Assembly (NCBI GenBank): GCA_946186915.1
Contig: CAMHOY010000012.1
Coordinates: 1 to 64,000 of the forward strand
Length of the DNA: 64,000 bases
Origin: an uncultured Bacteroidales bacterium
GTDB taxonomy: Bacteria; Bacteroidota; Bacteroidia; Bacteroidales; Paludibacteraceae
Reading direction: 5' to 3'
Of this stretch, positions 14,266-22,992 are shown piece after piece. Position 1 is the stretch's first letter; each line of letters begins with the position of its first letter. Both the position numbers and the translations under genes were made by a program. The notes beneath the pieces are model-generated. The model searched no databases. It was not told where the DNA came from and was given only the letters and a program-made list of their open reading frames with translations.

Positions 14266-14296
14266 TTGCATACATCATTTTTTTTGTGTAATTTTG
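14266..14296 (+). promoter_or_regulatory. Promoter of the polysaccharide locus
   Basis: TTG of the -33 element (14267-14269) is followed by CATACATCATT and a T-run, with the -7 box TAATTTTG at 14289-14296. It lies 52 bases before the first glycosyltransferase and shares the layout of the promoters at 408, 3536 and 19049. Confidence 0.65.
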
Positions 14297-14347
14297 TCGC
14301 GGATTTTATGTGCGTATATATGAAGGAAGTCTGCTAAATTTGTATAA

Positions 14348-15409
14348 ATGAAACTAATTATAGACCCAAGGAGTAGTTGTTCATATGGCTCTTTTTATAT
14401 GGAAGAGTTGAAACAAGTCTGCAAGAATAACTTGCATTATAGTGTCAATCCATTCAAAACGCTTGGCTTGATAGGGAATAATAGGCGGTTTGTTATAGAA
14501 GAAGGAGACAAGCAAACGAAGTATTTTCTGGCTCTCAATGATTCCTATCGAATCCATGAGCAAGATTACGAATGGTGTGATGTATACGGGTCAGTGAACG
14601 CAAACTTCACGCATTGTCCGCAAGAGAAATATCCTAAGTTAGTATCATTAGTGCCTTCTTTTGGAGTCAGAGATTCATCTTTGGTAGAGAGAATGTTATC
14701 TGTCTCTATGAACTTATGCAGGGCTCCTGAGATGGTTACCAGAGGGGTAGAGTGGAATAAAGTAAAACAGAAAGAGGAGGTAAAACTATTACCAAATATC
14801 AAGCATTACTTCGGTCGAGCATATAAGACATGGAAGAATCGTTTGCCCCTCTCTGTGTATAATAACGATATTACTTCTGACGACAATTATGTCTTTTTCT
14901 TAAGTACGCTATGGTATAGTGATGAGTGGAATAAGAATGACGAAGGCGTAAATCTGCGCAGAGCGCATTTTATCCGAGCATGTAAGTCTATTCTAACATG
15001 TCAATATGAAGGAGGTTTGCTTGGAGATATTCCCTCTTCCAATGAACAGTTTATGGATGTGACAACCAATCAACGCGTAGCATTCCCAGATTGGATAGAG
15101 AAAACAAAACACAGTGCGTTGGTGTTTAATACTCCGGCATTCTGGGATTGTCACGGGTGGAAATTAGGTGAGTATCTGGCATTAGGCAAATGTATAGTGT
15201 CAACAAAACTTAGTAATGATTTACCGCACCCGTTGGAGCATGGTGTAAATATTCATTTCGTAGAAGATAATAAGGATGCAATGAGAGAAGCAGTAGAATA
15301 TATTTTAACCCATCCGGATTATCGCCATAAATTAGAGAAAGGAGCTCGAGCCTATTGGGAGAAATATGGTACTCCTGCAGCAAGTTTGAAATTATTAGGA
15401 ATAGAATGA
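14348..15409 (+). CDS. Glycosyltransferase (GT-B type)
   Basis: The 353-residue protein lacks a signal peptide. Its C-terminal half has GWKLGEYLALGKCIVSTKL near residues 272-290, the usual nucleotide-sugar-binding E-x-x-A-x-G-K-x-I region of GT-B enzymes, followed by NIHFVED. It opens the polysaccharide locus right after a clear promoter. Donor and acceptor cannot be read from the sequence. It is likely cytoplasmic or membrane-associated, adding a sugar to the lipid-linked repeat unit. Confidence 0.7.
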   Translation: MKLIIDPRSSCSYGSFYMEELKQVCKNNLHYSVNPFKTLGLIGNNRRFVIEEGDKQTKYFLALNDSYRIHEQDYEWCDVYGSVNANFTHCPQEKYPKLVSLVPSFGVRDSSLVERMLSVSMNLCRAPEMVTRGVEWNKVKQKEEVKLLPNIKHYFGRAYKTWKNRLPLSVYNNDITSDDNYVFFLSTLWYSDEWNKNDEGVNLRRAHFIRACKSILTCQYEGGLLGDIPSSNEQFMDVTTNQRVAFPDWIEKTKHSALVFNTPAFWDCHGWKLGEYLALGKCIVSTKLSNDLPHPLEHGVNIHFVEDNKDAMREAVEYILTHPDYRHKLEKGARAYWEKYGTPAASLKLLGIE

Positions 15410-15429
15410 AATAATTGGTTGAATAATAT

Positions 15430-16617
15430 ATGAGTGGCAAGAAAACAATACTTTTAGTTTTTGGAACGCGGCCGGAGGCGATTAAGATGGCTCCGCTGGT
15501 GAAGAAACTACAGAGTGAGCCTGATAAATTCAAGACGGTGGTATGTGTGACAGCGCAGCATCGGCAGATGTTGGATCAAGTGCTGCAGATATTTGACATT
15601 GTACCGGATTATGACCTGAATATCATGCAGGCTAACCAGGACCTATATGATATAACAAGTCGGGTGCTGGTCGGTATGCGCGATGTACTGAAAGAAGTTC
15701 AGCCGGATGTAGTACTGGTACATGGTGATACGACTACAAGTACTGCTGCAGCACTCGCTGCGTTCTATCAACAGATACCCGTAGGCCATGTAGAAGCTGG
15801 ACTGCGAACCCACAATATATACAGCCCTTGGCCGGAGGAGATGAACCGGCAAATGACGGGACGTATTGCGACTTATCATTTTGCACCGACACCTCTTGCA
15901 AAGCAGAACCTCCTGCGTGAGAATGTAGCGGAGAATAAGATTCTCGTGACGGGCAATACGGTAATAGATGCGCTATACATGGTGGTGGATAAAATCAAGA
16001 ATGATACGAGTCTGCAAGGGAAATTATGCGAATTGTTATTACAGGCTGGATATGATACGAAACGCCTCAATGACTCAAGACGTTTGGTACTGATTACCGG
16101 GCATAGGCGAGAGAATTTTGGCGATGGATTCATATCAATGTGTACGGCTATCCGCGATTTAGCTACTAAGTATCCCGAGGTTGATTTCGTTTATCCGATG
16201 CACCTTAATCCGAATGTGCGGAAACCGATACACGAAGTTTTCGGAGACATTGATCCTGTACACCATACACCCTACACTATACACAATCTATTTCTAATAG
16301 ATCCACTCGAATACCTCAGTTTTGTTTATTTGATGGAGAAATCCACTATTGTGCTCACCGATTCCGGTGGCATTCAAGAGGAGGCTCCGGGATTAGGCAA
16401 GCCGGTGCTCGTAATGCGCGATACAACTGAGCGCCCCGAAGCATTAGAGTCCGGTACGGTGCATCTTGTAGGGACGAATTACGATAAGATAGTAGGAGAG
16501 GTGAGTACGTTGCTTGATGATGCGGAGGCATACCAGAAAATGAGCCAAGCAGTTAATCCTTATGGAGATGGTAAGGCATGCGAGCGCATAAGTGCTTTTC
16601 TAATATCTAATATCTAA
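15430..16617 (+). CDS. wecB: UDP-N-acetylglucosamine 2-epimerase, non-hydrolysing (first copy)
   Basis: The 395-residue enzyme has the family motifs [13 protein letters not shown] (residues 10-22), HGDTTSTAAA and GHVEAGLRT near 97-125, GHRRENFG near 221 and [11 protein letters not shown] near 313-323. It converts UDP-GlcNAc to UDP-ManNAc for polysaccharide synthesis. A repeat-like ACACTATACACAA stretch (about 16262-16288) encodes [10 protein letters not shown] in frame. A second, diverged copy lies at 29531. Confidence 0.9.
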   Translation: MSGKKTILLVFGTRPEAIKMAPLVKKLQSEPDKFKTVVCVTAQHRQMLDQVLQIFDIVPDYDLNIMQANQDLYDITSRVLVGMRDVLKEVQPDVVLVHGDTTTSTAAALAAFYQQIPVGHVEAGLRTHNIYSPWPEEMNRQMTGRIATYHFAPTPLAKQNLLRENVAENKILVTGNTVIDALYMVVDKIKNDTSLQGKLCELLLQAGYDTKRLNDSRRLVLITGHRRENFGDGFISMCTAIRDLATKYPEVDFVYPMHLNPNVRKPIHEVFGDIDPVHHTPYTIHNLFLIDPLEYLSFVYLMEKSTIVLTDSGGIQEEAPGLGKPVLVMRDTTERPEALESGTVHLVGTNYDKIVGEVSTLLDDAEAYQKMSQAVNPYGDGKACERISAFLISNI

Positions 16618-16638
16618 TATCAACATCTGGTATCTATC

Positions 16639-17370
16639 ATGATTCCTAGGATTATACACTACTGCTGGTTTGGCGGTAAAGAAATGCCGGAACTGGCGGT
16701 GAAATGCATCGAGAGTTGGAAGAAATACTTGCCGGAGTATGAATTACGGCTATGGAATGAAGAGACCTTTGATCTCGATATGTATCCGTATGCCCGCGAA
16801 GCATATGATAATCGCAAGTTCGCTTTTGTGACGGATGTCGTTCGTCTTTGGGCGTTGGAGAAGTTCGGAGGCGTATATATGGACACGGACGTGGAGATAC
16901 TGCGGCCTTTAGGAGAGTTGATGGATTTGCCGGCATTTACCGGATATGAAGCCAGTATGGCGAATGCGCCGGTAACGGGTTTGATGGCTTCTGCTCCGCA
17001 TGGAGTATGGGTGAAAGAACAATTAGCATATTATGAAGGAAAGCATTTCGTCAAACCCGATGGCACATTGGATATGACACCAAATACGATCACCATTGCG
17101 GACATTATGGTAGCAGGCGGATTTAAGATAGATGGCAAATATCAGGTGTATAAGAACGATATGCATGTGTTCCCTGTGGATTATTTCTGTCCGCTAACCA
17201 GTACGAGGGTGCTGAAGATAACAAAGAATACCTATTGTATCCATCATTTTGCCGGCAGTTGGGTAGAAAAGACGAGAGGGCAGATCATAAAAACCTGGAT
17301 ACGCGATCATATTTTAGGAAGAAAACTGACGGATAAGATAGTCCAACTTAAACGGAGGATAAAGAGTTAA
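16639..17370 (+). CDS. Glycosyltransferase, GT32-like (capsular polysaccharide type)
   Basis: A 243-residue protein with the characteristic start MIPRIIHYCWFGG, a W-x-x-Y-x-P-x-Y-E segment, DVVRLWALEKFGGVYMD and the DXD-type motif TDVE near residues 78-81. These are features of GT32/Och1-like transferases that add a hexose to a glycan. It follows the epimerase by 21 bases in the same operon. Confidence 0.8.
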   Translation: MIPRIIHYCWFGGKEMPELAVKCIESWKKYLPEYELRLWNEETFDLDMYPYAREAYDNRKFAFVTDVVRLWALEKFGGVYMDTDVEILRPLGELMDLPAFTGYEASMANAPVTGLMASAPHGVWVKEQLAYYEGKHFVKPDGTLDMTPNTITIADIMVAGGFKIDGKYQVYKNDMHVFPVDYFCPLTSTRVLKITKNTYCIHHFAGSWVEKTRGQIIKTWIRDHILGRKLTDKIVQLKRRIKS

Positions 17371-17413
17371 AGAGTGAAGGAGTTAAAGAGTGAAAGTGTG
17401 AAAGAATGAAAGA
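17371..17413 (+). repeat. GAGTTAAA/GAGTGAAA tandem run in the gene spacer
   Basis: About six degenerate octamers (GAGTTAAA, GAGTGAAG, GAGTGAAA, GAATGAAA) fill the spacer, and the last gives the GTG start of the next gene. This kind of run recurs in most spacers to 58200. Confidence 0.75.
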
Positions 17414-18289
17414 GTGAGGCGGTTTTTGCGGATGATAGGAATGTGGGTGGCGGTGACAGTAGTGCTACTCGGCGGAGCGGAATGGATAGCAGAGTCCATT
17501 CCGAATTCGTATGTATATAAACGCGAGTATATGGAGACGCACGGGGGTGAGATAAAGACCCTGATTTTGGGTTCGTCTAATGCGTATGACGGACTCAATC
17601 CTTCGGAGTTGCCGGCGGCGTTTAACTTGGCGAATAGCAGTCAGACGCTTGAGGATGATTACCGGTTGCTGGCGAAGTATATAGACCGGATGGACTCGCT
17701 CGAGACCGTGATTATCGGACTGGGGTATCATAGCCTTGGAGAGGCGCAAGAGACGCACAGGAGAACATACTACACGATCTATATGGATCTTTATCCGCGG
17801 TGGCCAATCAGTAAGAACAGTTTGGAGGTGTTCAATCTCGAGTTGCTGACGAAGAAGATCATCAAGTATGCCGTGTCGCGGGATGTGACGCGATGCGACA
17901 GTCTGGGGCAACGGTTAGGGCATACCCGTGTGGCGGCGGAGAATGGAGATGAGTGGTGGAATAAGGATGTCGAATCGTTGGTCGCCGGCGACAGGGTTAG
18001 AGGATTAGAGGATGAGGGGATTAGCGGATTAGAGGAGATGGCGGAGATGTGTAGGGCGCGGGGAGTGACGATGGTGGTGGTGCAGATGCCGGTGATGAAA
18101 GCGTATAAAGAGGCATTGCCGAAGGAGCAGGTGGCGCTGCAGGATAGCGTGTTGCGTGCATTGGGAGGTAAGGCGGTGTATATCGATGCTTCGGAGTGGC
18201 ATATACCCGAGGATGGATGGTATAACGCAACGCATCTCACCAGCGAAGCTTCCGTCGATTTCACCCGGCGGATCAAGGAAAGTTTATAA
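17414..18289 (+). CDS. SGNH-like membrane-anchored protein
   Basis: The start is GTG 17414, formed by the spacer repeat; ATG 17435 is the alternative. The 291-residue product has one N-terminal membrane helix (MWVAVTVVLLGGAEWIAESI) and then TLILGSSNAYDGLNPSELP, resembling the GDS block with its nucleophile Ser, and DASEWHIPEDGWYNATHLTSEA with a C-terminal D-x-x-H-like pair (H-L-T). These are features of SGNH hydrolases or polysaccharide O-acetyltransferase partners acting outside the membrane. Residues about 195-211 (RVRGLEDEGISGLEEMA) are encoded by an in-frame GATTAGAGG run. Confidence 0.6.
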   Translation: MRRFLRMIGMWVAVTVVLLGGAEWIAESIPNSYVYKREYMETHGGEIKTLILGSSNAYDGLNPSELPAAFNLANSSQTLEDDYRLLAKYIDRMDSLETVIIGLGYHSLGEAQETHRRTYYTIYMDLYPRWPISKNSLEVFNLELLTKKIIKYAVSRDVTRCDSLGQRLGHTRVAAENGDEWWNKDVESLVAGDRVRGLEDEGISGLEEMAEMCRARGVTMVVVQMPVMKAYKEALPKEQVALQDSVLRALGGKAVYIDASEWHIPEDGWYNATHLTSEASVDFTRRIKESL

Positions 18290-18738
18290 ACCGAAAACCT
18301 CGGCAGTATGATTCTGCGAATCTGAATCTAATCGCATAAATATCCACTCGTGAGTAAACTCCCGGATGTATATTTATCCGCATATCTTCCAGTCTGATGC
18401 AAGCATCATCCTGCTGCCTCTTTAGAAAACAAGTAAGAAAACATAGCTTCGTGCAAGTAAGCTAACCCGCTTACTTTTTAGTGCGCGAAGCGTTTATCAA
18501 CTCGCCAACATCCTGCATAGCGTTTTTACACATATAGAACTCGTGGGTTAACGAGTTTGTGTAAAAATCGTTTTCTTTAGGCATAGCCGTTTTCTTGGAG
18601 GAATCTAGTAGATGCGAGTATTATTGCTTCTACTATACGAGATAGACTGCTATTTGTCTGGGAACTTGCTCACAAGCAGATAGCAGAACTATAACGCTAA
18701 GTTGCATTTTGCAACTGAAGATTCTGACGTTTTCGGTT
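18289..18738. repeat. Hairpin-rich non-coding element B with 10-bp terminal inverted repeats
   Basis: The 450-bp block runs from AACCGAAAAC (18289-18298, starting in the stop codon of the SGNH gene) to its complement GTTTTCGGTT (18729-18738). Internal hairpins include TTTTTACAC/GTGTAAAAA enclosing AACTCG/CGAGTT, TAGTAGA/TCTACTA, GTAAGC/GCTTAC, CTGCTAT/ATAGCAG enclosing GTCTGGGAACTTGCTCACAA, and GTTGCA/TGCAAC. It shares the last two features with element A and its right end with positions 1-57. It holds no gene. I saw no RNase P or tmRNA signature. Confidence 0.6.
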
Positions 18739-18762
18739 ATATATTAATTTAAGTAGTAAAGG

Positions 18763-18983
18763 AAAACGCGGCGAAAGGATTTTTGAAAGTGAAGCGTAGC
18801 GAAACGATTTTTTGTAAGGATTGCAAATCCGCATTTTTGTAAGCATTCAACGTGCTGCTATTAAGCAGCGAGTTGGGAGTGTTGGCTTTTACGAGCGCTG
18901 CAAGCTCGCTTGTGAGCGCTTGTGGAAGATTACGCTCCAGGCCGCGTGGGCCGCAGGCATAGCGGACGTAAAATGCGCGTTTT
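18763..18983. repeat. Hairpin-rich non-coding element Y with 7-bp terminal inverted repeats
   Basis: AAAACGC (18763-18769) and GCGTTTT (18977-18983) close a 221-bp block that matches element X at both ends and in its core. The small hairpin here is GGATT/AATCC and the closing stem GCATT/AATGC, against GGGC/GCCC and GCAGCCT/AGGCTGC in X. It directly follows element B, so together they fill the 840-bp gap before the next promoter. Confidence 0.6.
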
Positions 18984-19048
18984 TGATTAACTATTCACAA
19001 AAAATATGACATTTTGAGCGCAAAATGAAAATAATTTAAAGAAAGTAG

Positions 19049-19088
19049 CATATGCATTTGCATATGTTATTTTTTTTTTGTACCTTTG
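19049..19088 (+). promoter_or_regulatory. Promoter with 18-bp operator-like palindrome
   Basis: CATATGCATTTGCATATG (19049-19066), a perfect 8-bp inverted repeat with TT spacer, overlaps the -33 TTG; TACCTTTG (19081-19088) is the -7 box. It is the twin of the promoter at 3536-3575. Confidence 0.65.
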
Positions 19089-19129
19089 CACGCTAATTTT
19101 GATTCGCGTATGTACGCATACGCAAACGC

Positions 19130-20728
19130 ATGCAAGAAAAAGACCAAAATATAGAGCAGCCAGGAGAACCAATGATGGCGCCTCCGATGATGCCAATGCC
19201 TCCGCAGGGACCAATGATGACACCGCCTCGTCCGCGAGGATGGCGGGCAAAAATTGCACAAGCATTGTTGGATAATATGATGCCAAGCGCGACCTTGTAT
19301 CCGAAATGGTTATCACAATATGCAGTATGGACCTACGTACTTGCATTGACGGTCGTAAGTATCATATACTCGGCGCATGCTTTACCGTGGTACTATATGC
19401 TATCGGGTATGGTAAGTGTGCTGGTATTTTTTCTCTACGGACGAAAAGTATTACTGGCGACCTCTATTAATAAAATCAAGAAGCCGATAAATTTCGAGAA
19501 GCGCATCTTTGTAATTGCTTTCATACCGCGATTGCTCTTCATGCTGCTGATGTACTGGATATTCATGGAAAATTACGGCGATGCATTTGGATTTGAGAAT
19601 AGTGATGCAATCTATTATAATGATTTGGGGCAATATGTGGCTACTTTGATATCTGACGGAAACTTTCATTTTTATGATGCGATATACGAATTTGGTGGAA
19701 ATGATGATATTGCAGACATGGGGTATGGTGTCTATTTGGGGTTTATATATCTGTTAACAGGGAATAGCATAATTATTGCTCGATTGTTGAAATGCGTTTG
19801 GTCGTCCCTTACAGTGCTCCTAATCTATCGTTTGGCAAAACGTAACTTCGGAGAACAACCCGCTCGACTTGCTGCTATATTTTGTGCTTTATGGCCGAAT
19901 TTCTGGTACTATTGCTCTGCACATCTCAAGGAAACAGAAATGGTATTTCTAGTCGTATTGTTTGTAGAACAAGCAGATCAGATGTTGCGCTCGCGGCAAT
20001 TTACGGCATGGAAAGTAATACCTATATTGCTGATAGCTGCTGTTATCTTTACATTTCGTACGCCACTTGGATTAGTAGCTCTTTTGGCACTGGTGTTTTC
20101 TGTCGTAATGTCTTCCTCAAGAGTCGTATCGTGGGGGAAACGAATTATTATTGGAGGTTTGGTGGTGATGCTCATAGTTGTGGTCGCAGGAAATAGAATA
20201 CAAGAACGAGCACAAGGGTTAATGGAACAGGTTGAGAAAAATCAACAAAAAGGCAATATGGAGTGGCGAGGAAAGCGTGACAATGGGAATGCATTTGCCA
20301 AGTACGCCGGAGCTGCTGTGTTTGCACCGATGATTTTCACACTCCCGTTTCCGACTATGGTGCACCCGTTCGAGGGGCAAAACGTACAACAATTACTTAA
20401 TGGAGGGAATTTTATCAAAAATATTGTCTCCGGTTTTGTTATTTTTACGTTGATCATACTTCTTGTTACGGGTAAATGGCGGGATCATTTACTTCCGTTG
20501 TCATTCATTTTGGGATATTTGATTGTACTGGTGATGAGTTCGTTTGCCCATTCGGAGCGATTCCACCAGCCTGTAATGCCGTTGGAGATGATGTTTGCGG
20601 CATATGGTATGTCAGTATTTACGGAGAGAAAAAAATCTAAGCGCTGGTTCTTGTATTGGTGCGTACTGATATTTGTAGTGATAATGGCATGGAGTTGGTT
20701 TAAGTTGGCAGGTCGCGGATTAGCATGA
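19130..20728 (+). CDS. Polytopic membrane protein, GT-C (PMT/ArnT-like) type
   Basis: The 532-residue protein has a Met/Pro-rich cytoplasmic tail (PMMAPPMMPMPPQGPMMTPP, residues 14-33), then about ten hydrophobic segments. The first loop contains acidic DLGQYVATLISDG, and further in is LIYRLAKRNFGEQPARLAAIFCALWPNFWYY, the pattern of lipid-linked-sugar glycosyltransferases of the GT-C class (family 39-like). It probably transfers a polyprenyl-phosphate sugar outside the membrane, or polymerises the glycan. It has its own promoter. Confidence 0.6.
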   Translation: MQEKDQNIEQPGEPMMAPPMMPMPPQGPMMTPPRPRGWRAKIAQALLDNMMPSATLYPKWLSQYAVWTYVLALTVVSIIYSAHALPWYYMLSGMVSVLVFFLYGRKVLLATSINKIKKPINFEKRIFVIAFIPRLLFMLLMYWIFMENYGDAFGFENSDAIYYNDLGQYVATLISDGNFHFYDAIYEFGGNDDIADMGYGVYLGFIYLLTGNSIIIARLLKCVWSSLTVLLIYRLAKRNFGEQPARLAAIFCALWPNFWYYCSAHLKETEMVFLVVLFVEQADQMLRSRQFTAWKVIPILLIAAVIFTFRTPLGLVALLALVFSVVMSSSRVVSWGKRIIIGGLVVMLIVVVAGNRIQERAQGLMEQVEKNQQKGNMEWRGKRDNGNAFAKYAGAAVFAPMIFTLPFPTMVHPFEGQNVQQLLNGGNFIKNIVSGFVIFTLIILLVTGKWRDHLLPLSFILGYLIVLVMSSFAHSERFHQPVMPLEMMFAAYGMSVFTERKKSKRWFLYWCVLIFVVIMAWSWFKLAGRGLA

Positions 20729-20777
20729 AAAATCAAAAGTATATGGTTTACAGTTTTTACGATATTTAAACTTATAT

Positions 20778-20921
20778 ATGAGAACGTTTTGGTTAGAATT
20801 ATATTGCGGATTGGCAAATAAATTGCCGAAGTCGAATAGACCTGAATTAGGTGAGTTTAGTGGCTGGTGCAATCCCAAAGCGCTAAGTATTGATTGGTTG
20901 AACGCAAAGGATGCTTTTTGA
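20778..20921 (+). CDS. Short frame, 47 codons, possible gene remnant
   Basis: It encodes MRTFWLELYCGLANKLPKSN and ends SIDWLNAKDAF just 6 bases before the next glycosyltransferase. It resembles no family that I know. It could be a remnant of a deleted acyltransferase-like gene between its neighbours, or a real small protein. Confidence 0.35.
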   Translation: MRTFWLELYCGLANKLPKSNRPELGEFSGWCNPKALSIDWLNAKDAF

Positions 20922-20927
20922 TTTGCG

Positions 20928-21929
20928 ATGCGAGTACTAATAGTATGTAGTTATAGAAATTATGTTGCTGATGGGATTGCTCCGTTTATCAAAGAGCAAG
21001 TCAGTGCATTGTGCGCAATGACGAAGGGAAATGGGGAAAGGGAAGTGGAAACTGATTATTACTTGTTGCATGGTAAAGGGATGAAGGGATATTTGAAAGA
21101 GATACCGTCTTTAAGAAAGAAGATACGGGAGTTCAAACCTAATGTGATTCATGCGCATTTTGGGTTGAGTGGGCTATTGGCAAATTTGGCTACGAGAAGG
21201 ATACCTGTGGTAACTACATATCACGGAAGCGATATTAACAATCCATCTGTATATCGATACTCTAAGTTTGCAATACGTTTATCGGCATGGAATATCTATG
21301 TTAGCACCAAGAATATGGAGATTGCAGGTGCTGAAGAAGGAAATAAAGCATCCTTGATACCTTGTGGCATAGATGATACGCTCTTTAAACCTATGGAAAA
21401 GAAAGAAGCGAGAGATTTATTGGTGAAATATGGGAAATTTAGAGAAAAAAGCAGGACGAAGTATGTGTTATTTACGAAGATGTTTACAGATCCCGTGAAA
21501 GATTATCCATTGGCAAAAGAGGTGGTTGAGTTAACGAATGAAAGAATGAGAGAATTAGGGAGGGAACGCGTGGAATTGGTGGAGTTTATAGGGTATACAA
21601 GAGAAGAGTCATCGATTCTTATGAATGCCGTGGATGCAATATTGATGACGAGTAAGACAGAAGGTAGTCCCCAAGTGATAAAAGAAGCAATGGCTTGCGG
21701 ATGTCCGATAGTAAGTGTAGATGTTGGGGATGTGAAGGAACGAATTGATGATGTGGAAGGATGTTATGTTGTTTCGTCTCGAGAACCGAAAGAGATAGCA
21801 GAAGCACTGATGAAAGCATTAGCATTTAATGGACGAACGAATGGACGCGAGGTTCTTGTGCAACAGAATTTATCGAATAAATTGGTAGCAAGGCGGTTAA
21901 TAGAAATATATAAAGAAATTTTAAAATAA
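20928..21929 (+). CDS. Glycosyltransferase family 4
   Basis: The 333-residue GT-B enzyme has an N-terminal HAHFGLSGLLA region near 78-88, PVVTTYHGSDINNPS, and the C-terminal donor-binding motif TSKTEGSPQVIKEAMACGCPIVSVDVG near residues 240-265 (the E-x(7)-E pattern). It is likely a hexosyltransferase acting on the undecaprenyl-linked intermediate. A run of TTAACGAATGAAAGAATGAG encodes ELTNERMRELGRE in frame near residues 203-215. Confidence 0.85.
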   Translation: MRVLIVCSYRNYVADGIAPFIKEQVSALCAMTKGNGEREVETDYYLLHGKGMKGYLKEIPSLRKKIREFKPNVIHAHFGLSGLLANLATRRIPVVTTYHGSDINNPSVYRYSKFAIRLSAWNIYVSTKNMEIAGAEEGNKASLIPCGIDDTLFKPMEKKEARDLLVKYGKFREKSRTKYVLFTKMFTDPVKDYPLAKEVVELTNERMRELGRERVELVEFIGYTREESSILMNAVDAILMTSKTEGSPQVIKEAMACGCPIVSVDVGDVKERIDDVEGCYVVSSREPKEIAEALMKALAFNGRTNGREVLVQQNLSNKLVARRLIEIYKEILK

Positions 21930-21936
21930 TCCAAAT

Positions 21937-22170
21937 ATGGAAATCAATGAATTTGTAGCTCACTTCGCTGAGCAGTTTGATGAGACTGATGCTGCGGTGT
22001 TTACTCCGGAATTGGTTTTTCGTGAGTTAGAAGAATGGAGTAGCTTCTTAGCTCTCGCTATCATGGCAATGATTAAAAGCGAGTATGACGTGGCTATTTC
22101 TGCTGACGAAATGCGGAATGCAAACACGATTCAAGAGTTGTTTGATACGGTGCAGAAACATCTTTCTTAA
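21937..22170 (+). CDS. Acyl carrier protein (first copy)
   Basis: The 77-residue acidic helical protein has the phosphopantetheine region EEWSSFLALAIMAMI, where Ser of W-S-S-F-L replaces the usual D-S-L context, followed by helix III in EMRNANTIQELFDTVQ. It starts the acyl-supply module: SDR, KAS III, FkbH-like protein, a second carrier and an N-acyltransferase follow without a break. It would hold an acyl or hydroxyacyl group as a thioester. Confidence 0.75.
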   Translation: MEINEFVAHFAEQFDETDAAVFTPELVFRELEEWSSFLALAIMAMIKSEYDVAISADEMRNANTIQELFDTVQKHLS

Positions 22171-22200
22171 TGAATGAGTGAATGAATGTTGAACGACTGA

Positions 22201-22959
22201 ATGTATATGAATAGTAATCCATTCGCTATAGAAGGCAAAACCATCTTGGTAACCGGTGCTACATCCGGTATCGGACGAGCAACTGCTATTGCGTGTGCTC
22301 AAATGGGAGCGAACGTCATCCTTAACGGACGCAATGTATCGCGTCTTGAGGAGACGCTACGTATGATGTGTGATGTAGAGAAGCACCATATTATCTCTGC
22401 GGATCTGACAGATGAAGAACAAGTGAAAATATTGATAGAGCAGTGTCCGGTAGTTGATGGCGTGGCTTGTTGTGCCGGTGTGGCAAATATGAATCCATTT
22501 GCTTTTGTTTCGCAAGAGGAGATTGAACGTATTTTTCAAATCAACTGCTTTGCTCCGGTTATGTTAGTTAACCGATTAATGAAAGCTAAAAAACTTGGGA
22601 AAGGCAGTTCAGTAGTATTTGTCAGTTCGGTGGATGGACCTAAGATTGTTCATGCGGGCAATTCTGTATATTCCGGTTCTAAGAGTGCGTTAGTAGGTTG
22701 GGCGCGAAACATGGCAATTGATTTGGCAGGAAAAAAGATTCGTGTCAACTGTGTCCTTCCCGGAACAACGGATACCCCGATGATTCATACCGGTAGCGCT
22801 ACTGATGAATCGTTGGCAGAAACTGCAAAATCGCTTCCTATGAAACGTTTTGCCCAACCGGAGGAGATTGCTAACGCGATTATTTTTCTGCTGAGCAATG
22901 CTGCTTCGTATATTACAGGAACTGAAATAACGGTGGATGGAGGAAGTTCAATTATTTGA
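22201..22959 (+). CDS. SDR-family 3-oxoacyl-ACP reductase-like protein
   Basis: The 252-residue short-chain dehydrogenase has cofactor motif TGATSGIG (residues about 20-27), NAG-equivalent CCAGVAN, catalytic Ser in VFVSSVDG and Y-x-x-x-K in SVYSGSKSA, and the C-terminal FLLSNAASYITGTEITVDGG of FabG-like enzymes. Starts at 22201 or 22207 are both possible. By context it reduces a carrier-bound beta-keto group for sugar N-acylation rather than acting in general fatty-acid synthesis. Confidence 0.85.
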   Translation: MYMNSNPFAIEGKTILVTGATSGIGRATAIACAQMGANVILNGRNVSRLEETLRMMCDVEKHHIISADLTDEEQVKILIEQCPVVDGVACCAGVANMNPFAFVSQEEIERIFQINCFAPVMLVNRLMKAKKLGKGSSVVFVSSVDGPKIVHAGNSVYSGSKSALVGWARNMAIDLAGKKIRVNCVLPGTTDTPMIHTGSATDESLAETAKSLPMKRFAQPEEIANAIIFLLSNAASYITGTEITVDGGSSII

Positions 22960-22992
22960 CATGCGATATTTGTGATTTAATATTTAGAAAAT

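Noticed and set aside
18289..18738. RNase P RNA or tmRNA
   Set aside because: No P RNA core sequence and no tRNA-like ends or tag reading frame could be found, although terminal pairing and length would suit.
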